Shown here piece by piece: positions 17,642 to 25,878 of a stretch of DNA of 64,000 nucleotides. Both the position numbers and the translations under genes were made by a program. The DNA comes from Terrisporobacter othiniensis (lineage in GTDB: Bacteria; Bacillota; Clostridia; Peptostreptococcales; Peptostreptococcaceae): contig NZ_JWHR01000109.1 in the NCBI RefSeq assembly GCF_000808015.1, positions 1-64,000 of the forward strand. The letters run 5' to 3'. Numbering within the stretch: position 1 is the first letter of the stretch; every line of letters begins with the position of its first letter. The notes beneath the pieces are model-generated. The model made no database searches, was not told the origin of the DNA, and worked only from the letters and a program-made list of their open reading frames with translations.

Positions 17642-17848
17642 ATGGCAAAGTTAGAGGAAACTTTATCAAGATTTTTTGGCGGGGATGACTGTGGATTTAA
17701 TGGCGGATTATTAATAATAATAGCTATTGTATTTTTACTTTTGGCTACAAACATATTTGATGATATATTTGATGATGATAGCATATGGATTTGGGTGATT
17801 TTGATTATATTACTATTATTTAACTTTGATGATGGCTGCTGTTGCTAA
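17642..17848 (+). CDS. Tiny two-helix membrane protein with CCC tail (family member 1)
   Basis: This 68-residue protein has N-terminal LSRFFGGDDCGFNGG, a first hydrophobic helix (about 22-38), an acidic bridge (DDIFDDDS), a second helix (about 46-60) and the C-terminal tail DDGCCC. Four more proteins of this plan are encoded between 22.5 and 24.4 kb. The ribosome binding site GGGGGGAG is strong, arguing for real translation. The function is unknown. The clustered cysteines could bind metal, form disulphides or be acylated. Confidence 0.75.
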   Translation: MAKLEETLSRFFGGDDCGFNGGLLIIIAIVFLLLATNIFDDIFDDDSIWIWVILIILLLFNFDDGCCC

Positions 17849-17861
17849 TGAAAAGCAAATT

Positions 17862-17917
17862 AATAACCCATTTTAGGTACAAATTTAGTTTGTATTTAAA
17901 ATGGGTTATTTTTTTAA
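17862..17917 (+). terminator. Terminator after tiny membrane protein 1
   Basis: AATAACCCATTTT and AAAATGGGTTATT with an inner ACAAA/TTTGT stem are followed by seven T residues. Confidence 0.9.
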
Positions 17918-18080
17918 ATCTTTAAAAATTAAAAGAGAATATGTTGATAAAATTGCATTTTGCAGAAAAAGTATTAATTTGTAGATTTTACATATCATTA
18001 ATTGTTTTTTATATATAATTAAAATGTTATAATATTATTTGTGATAAGAAAGGTAAGTTGACAGCAAGGGAGGAATTATT

Positions 18081-18854
18081 ATCAAAAAGAAAGCATGGGC
18101 TATTTCAATAATATCGATAGGTACTATTATAGGGGTAATAAAACTTAATGGTAGTACTGATGCTCTTAATAATACGGATAAAAGAGAAGAGTCACAAGTT
18201 ATCAAGGGAATTGAAATAATAAAGGGATTAGAAAATAAAGATGTATTAGAATCAGAGGAAAAAATTGACTTTGTACAGTCGAGTTTACAAGGAATTAATA
18301 TAAATAAAGAAAATAATAATGAAAAAGTTGATCTTATAGATAAGTTTTCAAATTCAGTTATACTAGGAGATTCAAGGGCTGAATCCATAGTGTCATATGA
18401 AATTTTAAATAACTCATCAGTGGTTGCTTATAAAGGAAGAAATCTTAAGAGTGCACAAAAAGAAGGCGATATAAATAAAGCTATTAATTTGGCACCGAAA
18501 AATATTTTCTTAACTTATGGGTTAAATGATATACAAATATATGGTAATCCTTTAGATTTTATAAAGGAATATGAAAAAATAATAAAAGATATCCAAAATA
18601 AATTACCAAATACAAAAATTTATGTAAACTCAATATTTAGAGTAAATAGTAAAGCAATAAGTAAATCTCCAGCCTTAAAAAATGTACCACAGTTTAATGC
18701 AGCCATCATGGATATGTGTAATAAACAAGGAGTCACTTATATAGATGCCTCATCAATAGTAGATGATAGTTCATATGAAAGTGATGGAATACATTTCAAA
18801 CCAAATTTTAATAAAAGATGGGTTGAATTATTGATACAAAAGGCGAATTTATAA
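18081..18854 (+). CDS. SGNH/GDSL hydrolase, apparent AUC start
   Basis: This 257-residue predicted exported esterase is the first gene of the O-acylation operon. It has an N-terminal anchor helix (about residues 5-21), block I GDSR (Ser98 nucleophile), the oxyanion Asn in GLND (147-150), and the catalytic pair in SDGIH (Asp235, His238). The frame is open from 18057, but no ATG, GTG or TTG occurs in it before a GTG at 18390, which would remove the Ser nucleophile. AAGGGAGG lies 7 nt before ATC at 18081, giving the typical start KKKAWAIS. Either AUC (or the neighbouring AUU) initiates, or the start codon is mutated. A weak extended -10 (TGTTATAAT) lies near 18025-18033. Confidence 0.75.
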   Translation: MKKKAWAISIISIGTIIGVIKLNGSTDALNNTDKREESQVIKGIEIIKGLENKDVLESEEKIDFVQSSLQGININKENNNEKVDLIDKFSNSVILGDSRAESIVSYEILNNSSVVAYKGRNLKSAQKEGDINKAINLAPKNIFLTYGLNDIQIYGNPLDFIKEYEKIIKDIQNKLPNTKIYVNSIFRVNSKAISKSPALKNVPQFNAAIMDMCNKQGVTYIDASSIVDDSSYESDGIHFKPNFNKRWVELLIQKANL

Positions 18855-18868
18855 GGAGGGAGAAATAG

Positions 18869-19342
18869 ATGAATATTAAGTTAAAAAAGAAGTTACTGGT
18901 TGCCACATTACTAGTAACCACTTTAATTACAGCTGGTTGTGGAGTTAACAATGATAAAAGTGTGGATCAAATAGAAAATAGTATGAAAAAAGAAGTAAAG
19001 TTTGAAAAAATGGAAAAAGGAGATAGTAAATCTCTTAAACGTTTTTATAAATTAAATGCCAATGACTATGATGGTTTTATTTTATATACACCACAGTCAA
19101 CAATGGATGTAAATGAAGTATTAATAGTTAAGGTAAAAGATAAATCTCAAATTGAATCTTTAGAAGATAGTATTGATTCTAGAATTAATTATCAGCTACA
19201 AAGTTTCTCAGGATATGGACCAGAGCAGTGTGCTTTAGTTAATGATTATGAGTTAAAAACTAAGGGTGACTTTGTGTTTTTTGCTGTCTCTGAAAATGCA
19301 AACCAAATTAAAGAAGCATTTTTAGATAGTATTAAGCAGTAA
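18869..19342 (+). CDS. DUF4358 lipoprotein
   Basis: This 157-residue lipoprotein has a lipobox ITAGC with Cys24. The mature part matches the DUF4358 pattern found beside MBOAT and DHHW genes in Clostridia: an N-terminal charged helix, the region YDGFILYTPQSTMDVNE, and a central YQLQSFSGYGPEQCALV segment. The function is unknown. From context it should be an outer-leaflet accessory of polysaccharide O-acylation. It lies 14 bp after the SGNH gene and 22 bp before the MBOAT gene. Confidence 0.8.
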   Translation: MNIKLKKKLLVATLLVTTLITAGCGVNNDKSVDQIENSMKKEVKFEKMEKGDSKSLKRFYKLNANDYDGFILYTPQSTMDVNEVLIVKVKDKSQIESLEDSIDSRINYQLQSFSGYGPEQCALVNDYELKTKGDFVFFAVSENANQIKEAFLDSIKQ

Positions 19343-19364
19343 GCATTTCAGAGGAGGCGATTAA

Positions 19365-20771
19365 ATGGTATTCAGTAGTATAGTTTTTTTATTTACATTT
19401 CTACCAATATCACTTTTAATTTATTATATTTCACCAAAGAAATTTAAAAATGCCATATTATTGCTAACAAGTTTAGTATTTTATGCATGGGGAGAACCTG
19501 TATATATCTTCCTTATGATAGGAACAATTATATTTGATTATATTATGGCGTTGAAAATAGATAAATATAAAAGGGATAGGAAAAAATCAAAGAGATTTTT
19601 CATATTTACTCTTTTAGTTAATGTGGGAATTTTAGTATTCTTTAAATATGTTGGATTTATCATAGGTAATATTAATAGTATTTTTTCAATTAATATTCCT
19701 TTTAATGAATTGAGTTTGCCAGTGGGGATCTCATTCTATACATTCCAAGTATTATCTTATATTGTAGATGTGTACCTAGGAAAGGTTAAGGTACAAAGAA
19801 GCCTTGTTTCTTTTGGAGCTTATGTGACAATGTTCCCTCAGTTAGTTGCTGGGCCTATAGTGCAGTATGAAACAATAGAAGAACAATTAAATTATAGAGA
19901 AGAGTCCCTTGAAAAGTTTGGACAAGGAGTAGAGCGTTTTATTCAAGGTTTAGGAAAGAAAGTATTGTTAGCTAACAACATAGGTCTAATATGGACAACA
20001 ATAAGCGCTACGGACCTTGGAAGTATGTCTGTATTAACAGCTTGGATAGGAATAATAGCTTATACTTTCCAAATATATTTTGACTTTAGTGGATATTCAG
20101 ATATGGCAATAGGTTTAGGTAAGATGTTTGGATTTGACTTTATAGAAAACTTCAACTTCCCATATATTTCAACAAGCGTAACAGAGTTTTGGAGAAGATG
20201 GCATATATCTTTAGGCTCTTGGTTTAGAGATTATATTTATATACCTTTAGGAGGAAATAGAGTTAGTCTTGGAAAGCAAATAAGAAATATATTTGCCGTA
20301 TGGTTTTTAACAGGACTTTGGCATGGAGCAAGTTGGAACTTTATAGTATGGGGTTTATATTATGGTGTAATTCTTTTACTAGAAAAAATGGTATTTGCTA
20401 GAATTTTAGAAAAAACACCAAGGTTTATAAAACATATTTATACCATGTTATTAGTTATAATAGGATGGGTATTCTTTGCTAGTCCAACACTATCTTATGC
20501 ATTGGATTATATAAAGATAATGTTTGGATTTGGACATAATGTGATTATGGATAGTGCAGGAATTTATTATCTATATACAAATGCAATTATGTTTGTAATT
20601 TTAGCAATATGCTCAACACCTATTGTGAAAAATGCTTTAGACAAAATAGTTGTAAAATCAAAATCAAGATATGTTAATGCGTCTTTAATAGCGTATATGT
20701 TAATTCTATTTTTAGCTACGGCTTATTTAGTGAATGAAACTTATAATCCGTTCCTATATTTTAGATTCTAG
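19365..20771 (+). CDS. MBOAT-family O-acyltransferase
   Basis: This 468-residue polytopic membrane-bound O-acyltransferase is of the DltB/AlgI/PatA type, moving acyl groups across the membrane onto cell-surface polymers. It has the family core ending in GLWHGASWNFIVWGLYYG, whose His is the conserved catalytic residue, and the upstream FWRRWHISLGSWFRDYIYIP block. About ten or more helices are visible. The ribosome binding site is GAGGAGG. Its partner in the next gene is a DHHW protein, so the acceptor is probably a secondary cell-wall polysaccharide rather than alginate. Acetyl is the usual group, but this is inferred. Confidence 0.93.
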   Translation: MVFSSIVFLFTFLPISLLIYYISPKKFKNAILLLTSLVFYAWGEPVYIFLMIGTIIFDYIMALKIDKYKRDRKKSKRFFIFTLLVNVGILVFFKYVGFIIGNINSIFSINIPFNELSLPVGISFYTFQVLSYIVDVYLGKVKVQRSLVSFGAYVTMFPQLVAGPIVQYETIEEQLNYREESLEKFGQGVERFIQGLGKKVLLANNIGLIWTTISATDLGSMSVLTAWIGIIAYTFQIYFDFSGYSDMAIGLGKMFGFDFIENFNFPYISTSVTEFWRRWHISLGSWFRDYIYIPLGGNRVSLGKQIRNIFAVWFLTGLWHGASWNFIVWGLYYGVILLLEKMVFARILEKTPRFIKHIYTMLLVIIGWVFFASPTLSYALDYIKIMFGFGHNVIMDSAGIYYLYTNAIMFVILAICSTPIVKNALDKIVVKSKSRYVNASLIAYMLILFLATAYLVNETYNPFLYFRF

Positions 20772-20789
20772 GAAAGGACGTAATTAAAT

Positions 20790-21956
20790 ATGAAAAGAAA
20801 AAATATTATAAATAAACAAAGACAATATTATAAAACTTCAGCAGTATTATTTATACTTTTTTTAGTATTAGTTGTTGGAGCTAATATAATAACAAAGGAT
20901 AAGACTTTTTCAGAAAGTGAAAATAGAATGTTGGCAGGTAAGCCAAGATTTACAGTAGATAGATTAATAGAAGGAAGATTTACTTCTAAGTTTGAAGACT
21001 ATGTGGTTGATCAGTTTATAGGAAGAGATTTCTTTACAAATGTAAAGATGAATGTGGACAGGCTATTAGGTAAAAAAGAGTCTAATGGAGTTTTCCTAGG
21101 AGAAGATGGATATCTGATAGAAAACTTTAGCAAGCCTAATGAGGAAGCTGTAAATGAAAATTTGAAGGCTATAAATAATTTTTCTGTTAGATATAAAGAT
21201 GTAAAACAGTACATGTTAATATCTCCAACTGCAGTAAGTATATTGAAAGATAAATTACCTATGGATGCACCCGTTATAGATCAAGAATCGTATTTACAAT
21301 CTTACAAAGATAAATTACCATCTAGTGTAACATTTGTAGATAGTTATAAAACGATGTATGACCATAGAAATGAATATATTTACTATAAGACAGATCATCA
21401 CTGGACGTCACTTGGAGCTTTCTATTCATACAAAGAATTAGCTAAATCTATGGGACTTGATGAAACACCAGAGAATTATTATAAGCAACAGCTAGTTTCA
21501 AACGACTTCTTTGGAGCGCTATCATCAAAAAGTGGATATGATGTGAAAGAAGGAGATAAAGTAAATGTTTATTTACCTGAAAAAGAAGATTCAGAACATG
21601 TGGTAGTAAACTACGTAGAAGAGCAAGAAAAAACAGCTACACTTTATAATAGTGAGGCACTGGAAAAAAAGGATAACTACGAAGTTTTCCTTAAAGGAAA
21701 CCATCCTTTAGTAAAAATAAAAACAGATGCTAGAAATGATAAGACTCTATTAATTTTTAAAGACTCTTATGCTAATAGTTTTATACCATTCTTAGTAAAA
21801 GATTTTAGTAATATAATAGTGGTTGATCCAAGATACTACTATGAAGATATAGATAAGTTGATGGAACAAGAAAGTGTTGATGAGGTATTATACTTATATA
21901 ATGCTAATACTTTCTTCAATGATACGTCACTATCACCAGTATTAAATAATGAATAA
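20790..21956 (+). CDS. DHHW-family exported protein (AlgX/AlgJ-like)
   Basis: This 388-residue protein has one N-terminal anchor helix (about residues 17-35), and the rest would lie outside the membrane. It carries the name-giving motif TDHHWT (residues 201-206), which belongs to an SGNH-like acetyltransferase/esterase fold related to alginate AlgJ/AlgX. It works with the MBOAT protein, accepting or transferring the acyl group onto the glycan. It ends the operon; a terminator follows 4 bp after the stop. Confidence 0.9.
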   Translation: MKRKNIINKQRQYYKTSAVLFILFLVLVVGANIITKDKTFSESENRMLAGKPRFTVDRLIEGRFTSKFEDYVVDQFIGRDFFTNVKMNVDRLLGKKESNGVFLGEDGYLIENFSKPNEEAVNENLKAINNFSVRYKDVKQYMLISPTAVSILKDKLPMDAPVIDQESYLQSYKDKLPSSVTFVDSYKTMYDHRNEYIYYKTDHHWTSLGAFYSYKELAKSMGLDETPENYYKQQLVSNDFFGALSSKSGYDVKEGDKVNVYLPEKEDSEHVVVNYVEEQEKTATLYNSEALEKKDNYEVFLKGNHPLVKIKTDARNDKTLLIFKDSYANSFIPFLVKDFSNIIVVDPRYYYEDIDKLMEQESVDEVLYLYNANTFFNDTSLSPVLNNE

Positions 21957-21959
21957 ATA

Positions 21960-22008
21960 AAAACAGCAGCGCAGGAATCACCATTAGATGAAGACTGGCT
22001 GCTGTTTT
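21960..22008 (+). terminator. Terminator of the O-acylation operon
   Basis: AAAACAGCAGC and GCTGCTGTTTT enclose a 27-nt loop and are followed by T residues. Confidence 0.85.
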
Positions 22009-22072
22009 TTTATAAATTTAGAACTCAACTACTACATAAAGAATAGTATATATGTAGAAATGAGATGTTTTT

Positions 22073-22357
22073 ATGAGAAATAATGATGAATCATATATAA
22101 AATATTTAAATGATAACTACAATAAGGATATAAGAGAAGATTTGCTAGAATTAAGTAAATATATACCAGAAAGTAATGGTAGTAGATATTATGAGAAACA
22201 TAAAAAAATATTGCTGTTATAACTGATGAATTTATGTTTAATTACTACAAAGATGGAAGAAATGAAAGAAGATATAATACTTGATACTAGAAATTGTTTA
22301 AATGAAGAAGAAGTTAAAGAACCTGGATTCGTATATAAGCTTTTAGGAAGTAAATAA
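22073..22357 (+). pseudogene. Frameshifted, internally deleted gene remnant
   Basis: An ATG at 22073 opens 49 codons ending at TAA 22220. Shifting frame at the run of seven A (about 22202) continues as the sensible segment AVITDEFMFNYYKD before another stop. A third stretch back in the first frame, ending KEPGFVYKLLGSK at 22357, looks like a natural C-terminus. Together these suggest a longer gene, shortened by deletion and broken by frameshifts. The VITDEFMFNYYKD text is reminiscent of glycosyltransferase-like proteins of Clostridia, but this identification is weak. Confidence 0.45.
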
Positions 22358-22400
22358 ATAAAAGAATCGAACTATTTAGTTCAATTCTTTTATTTATTTC
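22352..22400. terminator. Long bidirectional hairpin
   Basis: AAATAAATAAAAGAAT and ATTCTTTTATTTATTT flank a GAACT/AGTTC inner stem with a 4-nt loop. It follows the gene remnant and can stop transcription both ways. Confidence 0.75.
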
Positions 22401-22540
22401 AGCAGTATTATAAAAATAAAAAACATTAATTCTGAAAAGTTAATATTTAAGGGAGAAATTGTAACAAAATAGCCAATAAAATCATATTTTATAGTAAATA
22501 AGCAAGAAGCTTATTAAATATTAAAAAAGGAGAAGTTATT

Positions 22541-22753
22541 ATGTCAGAAAATGCAAATCTTTCAAGATTATTTGGCGGTTTTGATTTTGGGTGTTTTGGA
22601 GGATGGCTATTACCATTAATAGTTATATTCTTTATATTTATGGTGGGAGACGATTTACTAGAATTTTTATTCTGTGAAGATTCAGCAATAATATGGATAA
22701 TATTAATCGTTATGTTACTATTCTTCATGCAAGAAGATGACTGCTGCTGCTAA
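22541..22753 (+). CDS. Tiny two-helix membrane protein with CCC tail (family member 2)
   Basis: This 70-residue protein has N-terminal LSRLFGGFDFGCFGG, a first hydrophobic helix (about 23-38), an acidic bridge (GDDLLEFLFCEDS), a second helix (about 49-63) and the tail QEDDCCC. It is closest to family member 1 at 17642, sharing the triple-Cys end and the SRxFGG start. AAAGGAG lies at good spacing. The function is unknown. Confidence 0.75.
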   Translation: MSENANLSRLFGGFDFGCFGGWLLPLIVIFFIFMVGDDLLEFLFCEDSAIIWIILIVMLLFFMQEDDCCC

Positions 22754-22813
22754 CACTAATTTTAGACAATGAATTAATACTAAGAAAAACAAAAATATTA
22801 TTAAATAAGACAA

Positions 22814-22855
22814 AAAGCTATGAAAAGGAGATTTATACTTCCAATTCATAGCTTT
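22814..22855 (-). terminator. Terminator of the rhodanese-like gene, overlapping its 3' end
   Basis: AAAGCTATGAA (22814-22824) and TTCATAGCTTT (22845-22855) form a stem. Read on the minus strand it is followed by TTTTTG. The upstream arm lies over the last codons and stop of the gene ending at 22846. Confidence 0.75.
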
Positions 22856-23259
22856 AAATTTTTACATAAAACTTCATTTAATTCATTTGATTTAATAGAT
22901 ACAATTCCACCATCTAGAACTTTTGCATCTATACCAAGTAACTTTGCGTATGCCCATAAAGTAGGGCTTCTAAGTCTTCCTTTAGAACAAGCAATGATAA
23001 TTTTGAATTTTTTATTATTAGAGATTTTTAGTAAATCTGATTTTATATTTTTTATATTTTTTAACAAACCATATATTATAACTAGCTCTGCAATAATTAA
23101 ATGTTTATGGAGAAAATCATATTGAACCTTATTAATAATAGGTATATTGTGTTGTAATATTTTATCAGAATTATATTGATCCTCGGTCCTTGCATCAATT
23201 GTAACTTCATCTGTAATATCATTATATTTAATTAAATATTTTTTGAAAAATATTCTCAT
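22846..23259 (-). CDS. Rhodanese-like domain protein resembling the SelU N-terminal domain
   Basis: This rhodanese-fold protein has 137 residues from the first ATG. The catalytic loop ACSKGRLRSPTLWAYAKLLG followed by LDGGI is the pattern of tRNA 2-selenouridine synthase (SelU/YbbB), where ACWRGGxRS precedes the EGGYKAYR segment. The ATP-binding half of SelU is absent, so it is either a free-standing domain or a truncated relic. The ATG has no close ribosome binding site. GGAGGG lies 6 nt before an in-frame ATA at 23278-23280, so initiation there (144 residues, start LTLDKF) is possible. Confidence 0.65.
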   Translation of the reverse strand: MRIFFKKYLIKYNDITDEVTIDARTEDQYNSDKILQHNIPIINKVQYDFLHKHLIIAELVIIYGLLKNIKNIKSDLLKISNNKKFKIIIACSKGRLRSPTLWAYAKLLGIDAKVLDGGIVSIKSNELNEVLCKNLKL

Positions 23260-23494
23260 AAATTTATCTAGTGTAAGTATATTAATCCCTCCATTAATTA
23301 TTATATTTTAAGTATTTTACCATATATATAAACTATTTCATATGGAAATTTAAAGGTAATTTTAACTTTATTGAGATTATAGGGAACACTTTTATTTTTT
23401 AATCATATTATATAATAGAAGAGTTTTGCCAGTTATCATCGACAGTATTTACATAAACTAGGTAATCTCTTTTATGCTAAAGGGAGGTAATTAC

Positions 23495-23719
23495 ATGAAT
23501 AGTAGTTTGACTAGAATATTTGATGGTTTGGGAGGCACAGGCTGGTGGATAATAGTCCTGTTCTTTTTATTTTTAGCTTTTCAAGAATGCTGGGCTGATA
23601 TTTGCATTACAGACTGGATTCCTTTCTTAATTTTACTACTAATTGTTTGCTCTTGTAGTGCTTCTGATAATGATTGTGACTGTATGGAAAATAATATGGA
23701 CTACAATTATAATTGCTAA
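23495..23719 (+). CDS. Tiny two-helix membrane protein, Cys-rich tail (family member 3)
   Basis: This 74-residue protein has N-terminal LTRIFDGLGGTG, a first helix GWWIIVLFFLFLAF, an acidic bridge with Cys and Trp (QECWADICITDW), a second helix IPFLILLLIVC, and an extended tail with five more Cys (CDCMENN...C). It shares its first helix almost word for word with members 4 and 5. The ATG at 23495 follows GGGAGG; an earlier in-frame ATG at 23474 precedes the ribosome binding site and was not used. An upstream TATAAT at 23411-23416 could be its -10. Confidence 0.75.
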   Translation: MNSSLTRIFDGLGGTGWWIIVLFFLFLAFQECWADICITDWIPFLILLLIVCSCSASDNDCDCMENNMDYNYNC

Positions 23720-23748
23720 ATAAGGAGCAAAAGTAATACCTGGTTTAA

Positions 23749-23794
23749 GGTGGCTACTGCATGGAGATTATGTGATCTTTGGCAGTAGCTCACC
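23749..23794 (+). other. Hairpin between tiny-protein genes
   Basis: GGTGGCTACTGC and GCAGTAGCTCACC pair with one bulge around a 21-nt loop. No strong T-run follows, so it may act as a mRNA end or processing site rather than a simple terminator. Confidence 0.5.
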
Positions 23795-23953
23795 TATAAA
23801 TTAAAAATGTTAACAAAATGATGAAAATTTTTATTTAATACTAACGCAAAAATTATTATCACAAATAATAAGATTTGCATATTATATGTTAAGAGCGAGA
23901 GCTCAAGAAATTAAAATTAAAAAAATATATATATCAACAGGAGGTATACAACA

Positions 23954-24130
23954 ATGTTAGACAGATTATTTGGGGATGAAGGATTCTTTGGAGCAGGAGC
24001 TTGGTGGATAATAGTATTATTCTTCTTATTCTTAGCATTTGGTGAAAGCTGGGTAGACATAGACATAATGGCTTGGATACCATTCTTAATTATACTATTA
24101 ATACTTTGCAGCTGTGGAGACTGCTTCTAG
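23954..24130 (+). CDS. Tiny two-helix membrane protein (family member 4)
   Basis: This 58-residue protein is short enough to be missed by length cut-offs. It has N-terminal MLDRLFGDEGFFGAG, helix WWIIVLFFLFLAFG, acidic bridge ESWVDIDIMAW, helix IPFLIILLILC and tail SCGDCF. GGAGG lies 8 nt before the ATG. Nucleotide and protein identity to member 5, only 43 bp downstream, is very high, so they are recent tandem duplicates. Confidence 0.75.
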   Translation: MLDRLFGDEGFFGAGAWWIIVLFFLFLAFGESWVDIDIMAWIPFLIILLILCSCGDCF

Positions 24131-24172
24131 ACTAATCAAGTAATAAATCATAATAAGTAGGGGGACAAAATA

Positions 24173-24367
24173 ATGTTAGATAGACTATTTGGTGGCTGTG
24201 GATGTGATGAAGGAATGTTTGGAGGATGGTGGATAATAGTACTATTCTTCTTATTCTTAGCATTTGGTGAAAGTTGGGTAGACATAGATATCTGTGCTTG
24301 GATACCATTCTTAATATTACTATTAATAACAGTTAGCTGTGGTGGCTTACTTGGTGATGAATGCTAA
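24173..24367 (+). CDS. Tiny two-helix membrane protein (family member 5)
   Basis: This 64-residue protein begins MLDRLFGGCGCDEGMFGG. Its helix WWIIVLFFLFLAFG and bridge ESWVDIDICAW are shared with member 4, followed by a second helix and the tail SCGGLLGDEC. The extra N-terminal CGC and Gly-rich stretch distinguish it from member 4. GGGGG precedes the ATG. A terminator follows, so members 4 and 5 may form one transcript. Confidence 0.75.
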   Translation: MLDRLFGGCGCDEGMFGGWWIIVLFFLFLAFGESWVDIDICAWIPFLILLLITVSCGGLLGDEC

Positions 24368-24411
24368 TTTAATTCAATTCACAATTAAAGTTAAGAGATA
24401 AATAAGTAAGG

Positions 24412-24455
24412 ATTAGCGTTAACTTATATTTATATAAGCTAGCGCTAATTTTTTA
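24412..24455 (+). terminator. Terminator after the tiny-protein tandem
   Basis: ATTAGCG and CGCTAAT enclose a long inner ACTTATAT/ATATAAG stem and are followed by six T residues. Confidence 0.85.
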
Positions 24456-24611
24456 TGATTGTATGAAAAAAGCATTAATACATGTTAATAAAATAGCAAA
24501 ATTATTAAGATTCAGTTGTATGAAAATGTTTAAAGAAATATAATTAAAGTAAGTACATAATAATTAATTTTAACATAAAATTTTTATTAAAAAATTAGGG
24601 GGTACTTGTTT

Positions 24612-25811
24612 ATGAACAATGATTCGTTAAAGAAAATGGGATTTGCAACTAAGGCAATTCATGCAGGAACTACAGAAAACACACCGGGAACATTAGCAAC
24701 TCCAATCTATCAAACATCAACATTCTATTTTGACTCAGCTGAACAAGGTGGAAGAAGATTTGCAGGAGAAGAAGGAGGGTATATCTATTCGAGACTAGGA
24801 AACCCAACAACAAAAGTATTAGAAGATAAAATTGCAATACTAGAAGGTGGGGAAGCAGCTGCAGCCATGTCCTCAGGTATGGGGGCTATATCTTCGGCTC
24901 TTTGGACACTTTTAAAGGCGGGAGATCATGTTGTAGCATCAAAAACTTTATATGGATGTACTTTTGCATTACTTAATCATGGACTAACAAGATATGGAGT
25001 AGAAGTTGATTTTGTAGACGTTACTGATCCAGAAAATGTTAGAAAGGCAATGAGAGAAAATACAAAAGTAGTTTATCTAGAAACTCCAGCAAATCCAACT
25101 ATGTTGATTACAGATATAGAAGCAGTAAGTAAGATTGCTCATGAGGTAGAAGGATGTCAAGTTATGGTTGATAACACTTTCTGTTCACCTTATTTGCAAA
25201 GACCACTTGAACTAGGAGCAGATATAGTAGTTCATTCTGCAACAAAATATATAAATGGGCATGGTGATGTTATAGCAGGCATAGTTGTGGGAAGAGAAGA
25301 TTATATTACTCAAGTTAAGATGTTTGGTATAAAAGATATGACAGGAAGTGTATTAAGCCCTAATGATGCATTTTTAATGATAAGAGGTATGAAAACACTT
25401 CAAATAAGAATGGATAAACACTGTGCTAATGCTATGGCAGTTGCAAAGTTCTTAGAATCACACCCTGCAGTAGAAAAAGTTTATTATCCAGGATTGGAAA
25501 GTTTTGAAGGACATGAATTGGCAGCAAAACAAATGAGTCAGTTCGGTGGAATAATGGCATTTGAAGTAAAAGGTGGAGTAGAAGCAGGTAAGAAATTAAT
25601 GAATAGTCTTCATCTATGCATATTAGCAGTAAGTTTGGGAGATGCAGAAACTCTAGTAGAGCATGCAGCCTCCATGACACACTCACCATATTCTAAGGAA
25701 GAAAGAGAAGCAGCAGGAATAAGTGATGGGCTAGTTAGAATCTCTGTTGGATTGGAAGATGTGGAAGATATTATAGGAGACTTAAAACAAGGACTAGATC
25801 AGTTATTATAA
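24612..25811 (+). CDS. megL: Methionine gamma-lyase
   Basis: This 399-residue PLP enzyme of the Cys/Met metabolism family cleaves methionine to methanethiol, ammonia and 2-oxobutyrate. The PLP lysine is Lys212 in SATKYINGH. The loop KTLYGCTFAL holds a Cys at residue 116, the position of the signature active-site Cys of Pseudomonas methionine gamma-lyase, which argues against O-acetylhomoserine sulfhydrylase. The N-terminus GFATKAIHAG is typical. The ATG at 24612 is 9 nt after GGGGG; an in-frame TTG at 24606 is too close to the ribosome binding site. Monocistronic. Confidence 0.88.
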   Translation: MNNDSLKKMGFATKAIHAGTTENTPGTLATPIYQTSTFYFDSAEQGGRRFAGEEGGYIYSRLGNPTTKVLEDKIAILEGGEAAAAMSSGMGAISSALWTLLKAGDHVVASKTLYGCTFALLNHGLTRYGVEVDFVDVTDPENVRKAMRENTKVVYLETPANPTMLITDIEAVSKIAHEVEGCQVMVDNTFCSPYLQRPLELGADIVVHSATKYINGHGDVIAGIVVGREDYITQVKMFGIKDMTGSVLSPNDAFLMIRGMKTLQIRMDKHCANAMAVAKFLESHPAVEKVYYPGLESFEGHELAAKQMSQFGGIMAFEVKGGVEAGKKLMNSLHLCILAVSLGDAETLVEHAASMTHSPYSKEEREAAGISDGLVRISVGLEDVEDIIGDLKQGLDQLL

Positions 25812-25878
25812 AATTTGATCTAGACAATTAATTTGATTAAAATAAATATGTTTATAAATTTAAAGTTTTGTAATTAAA

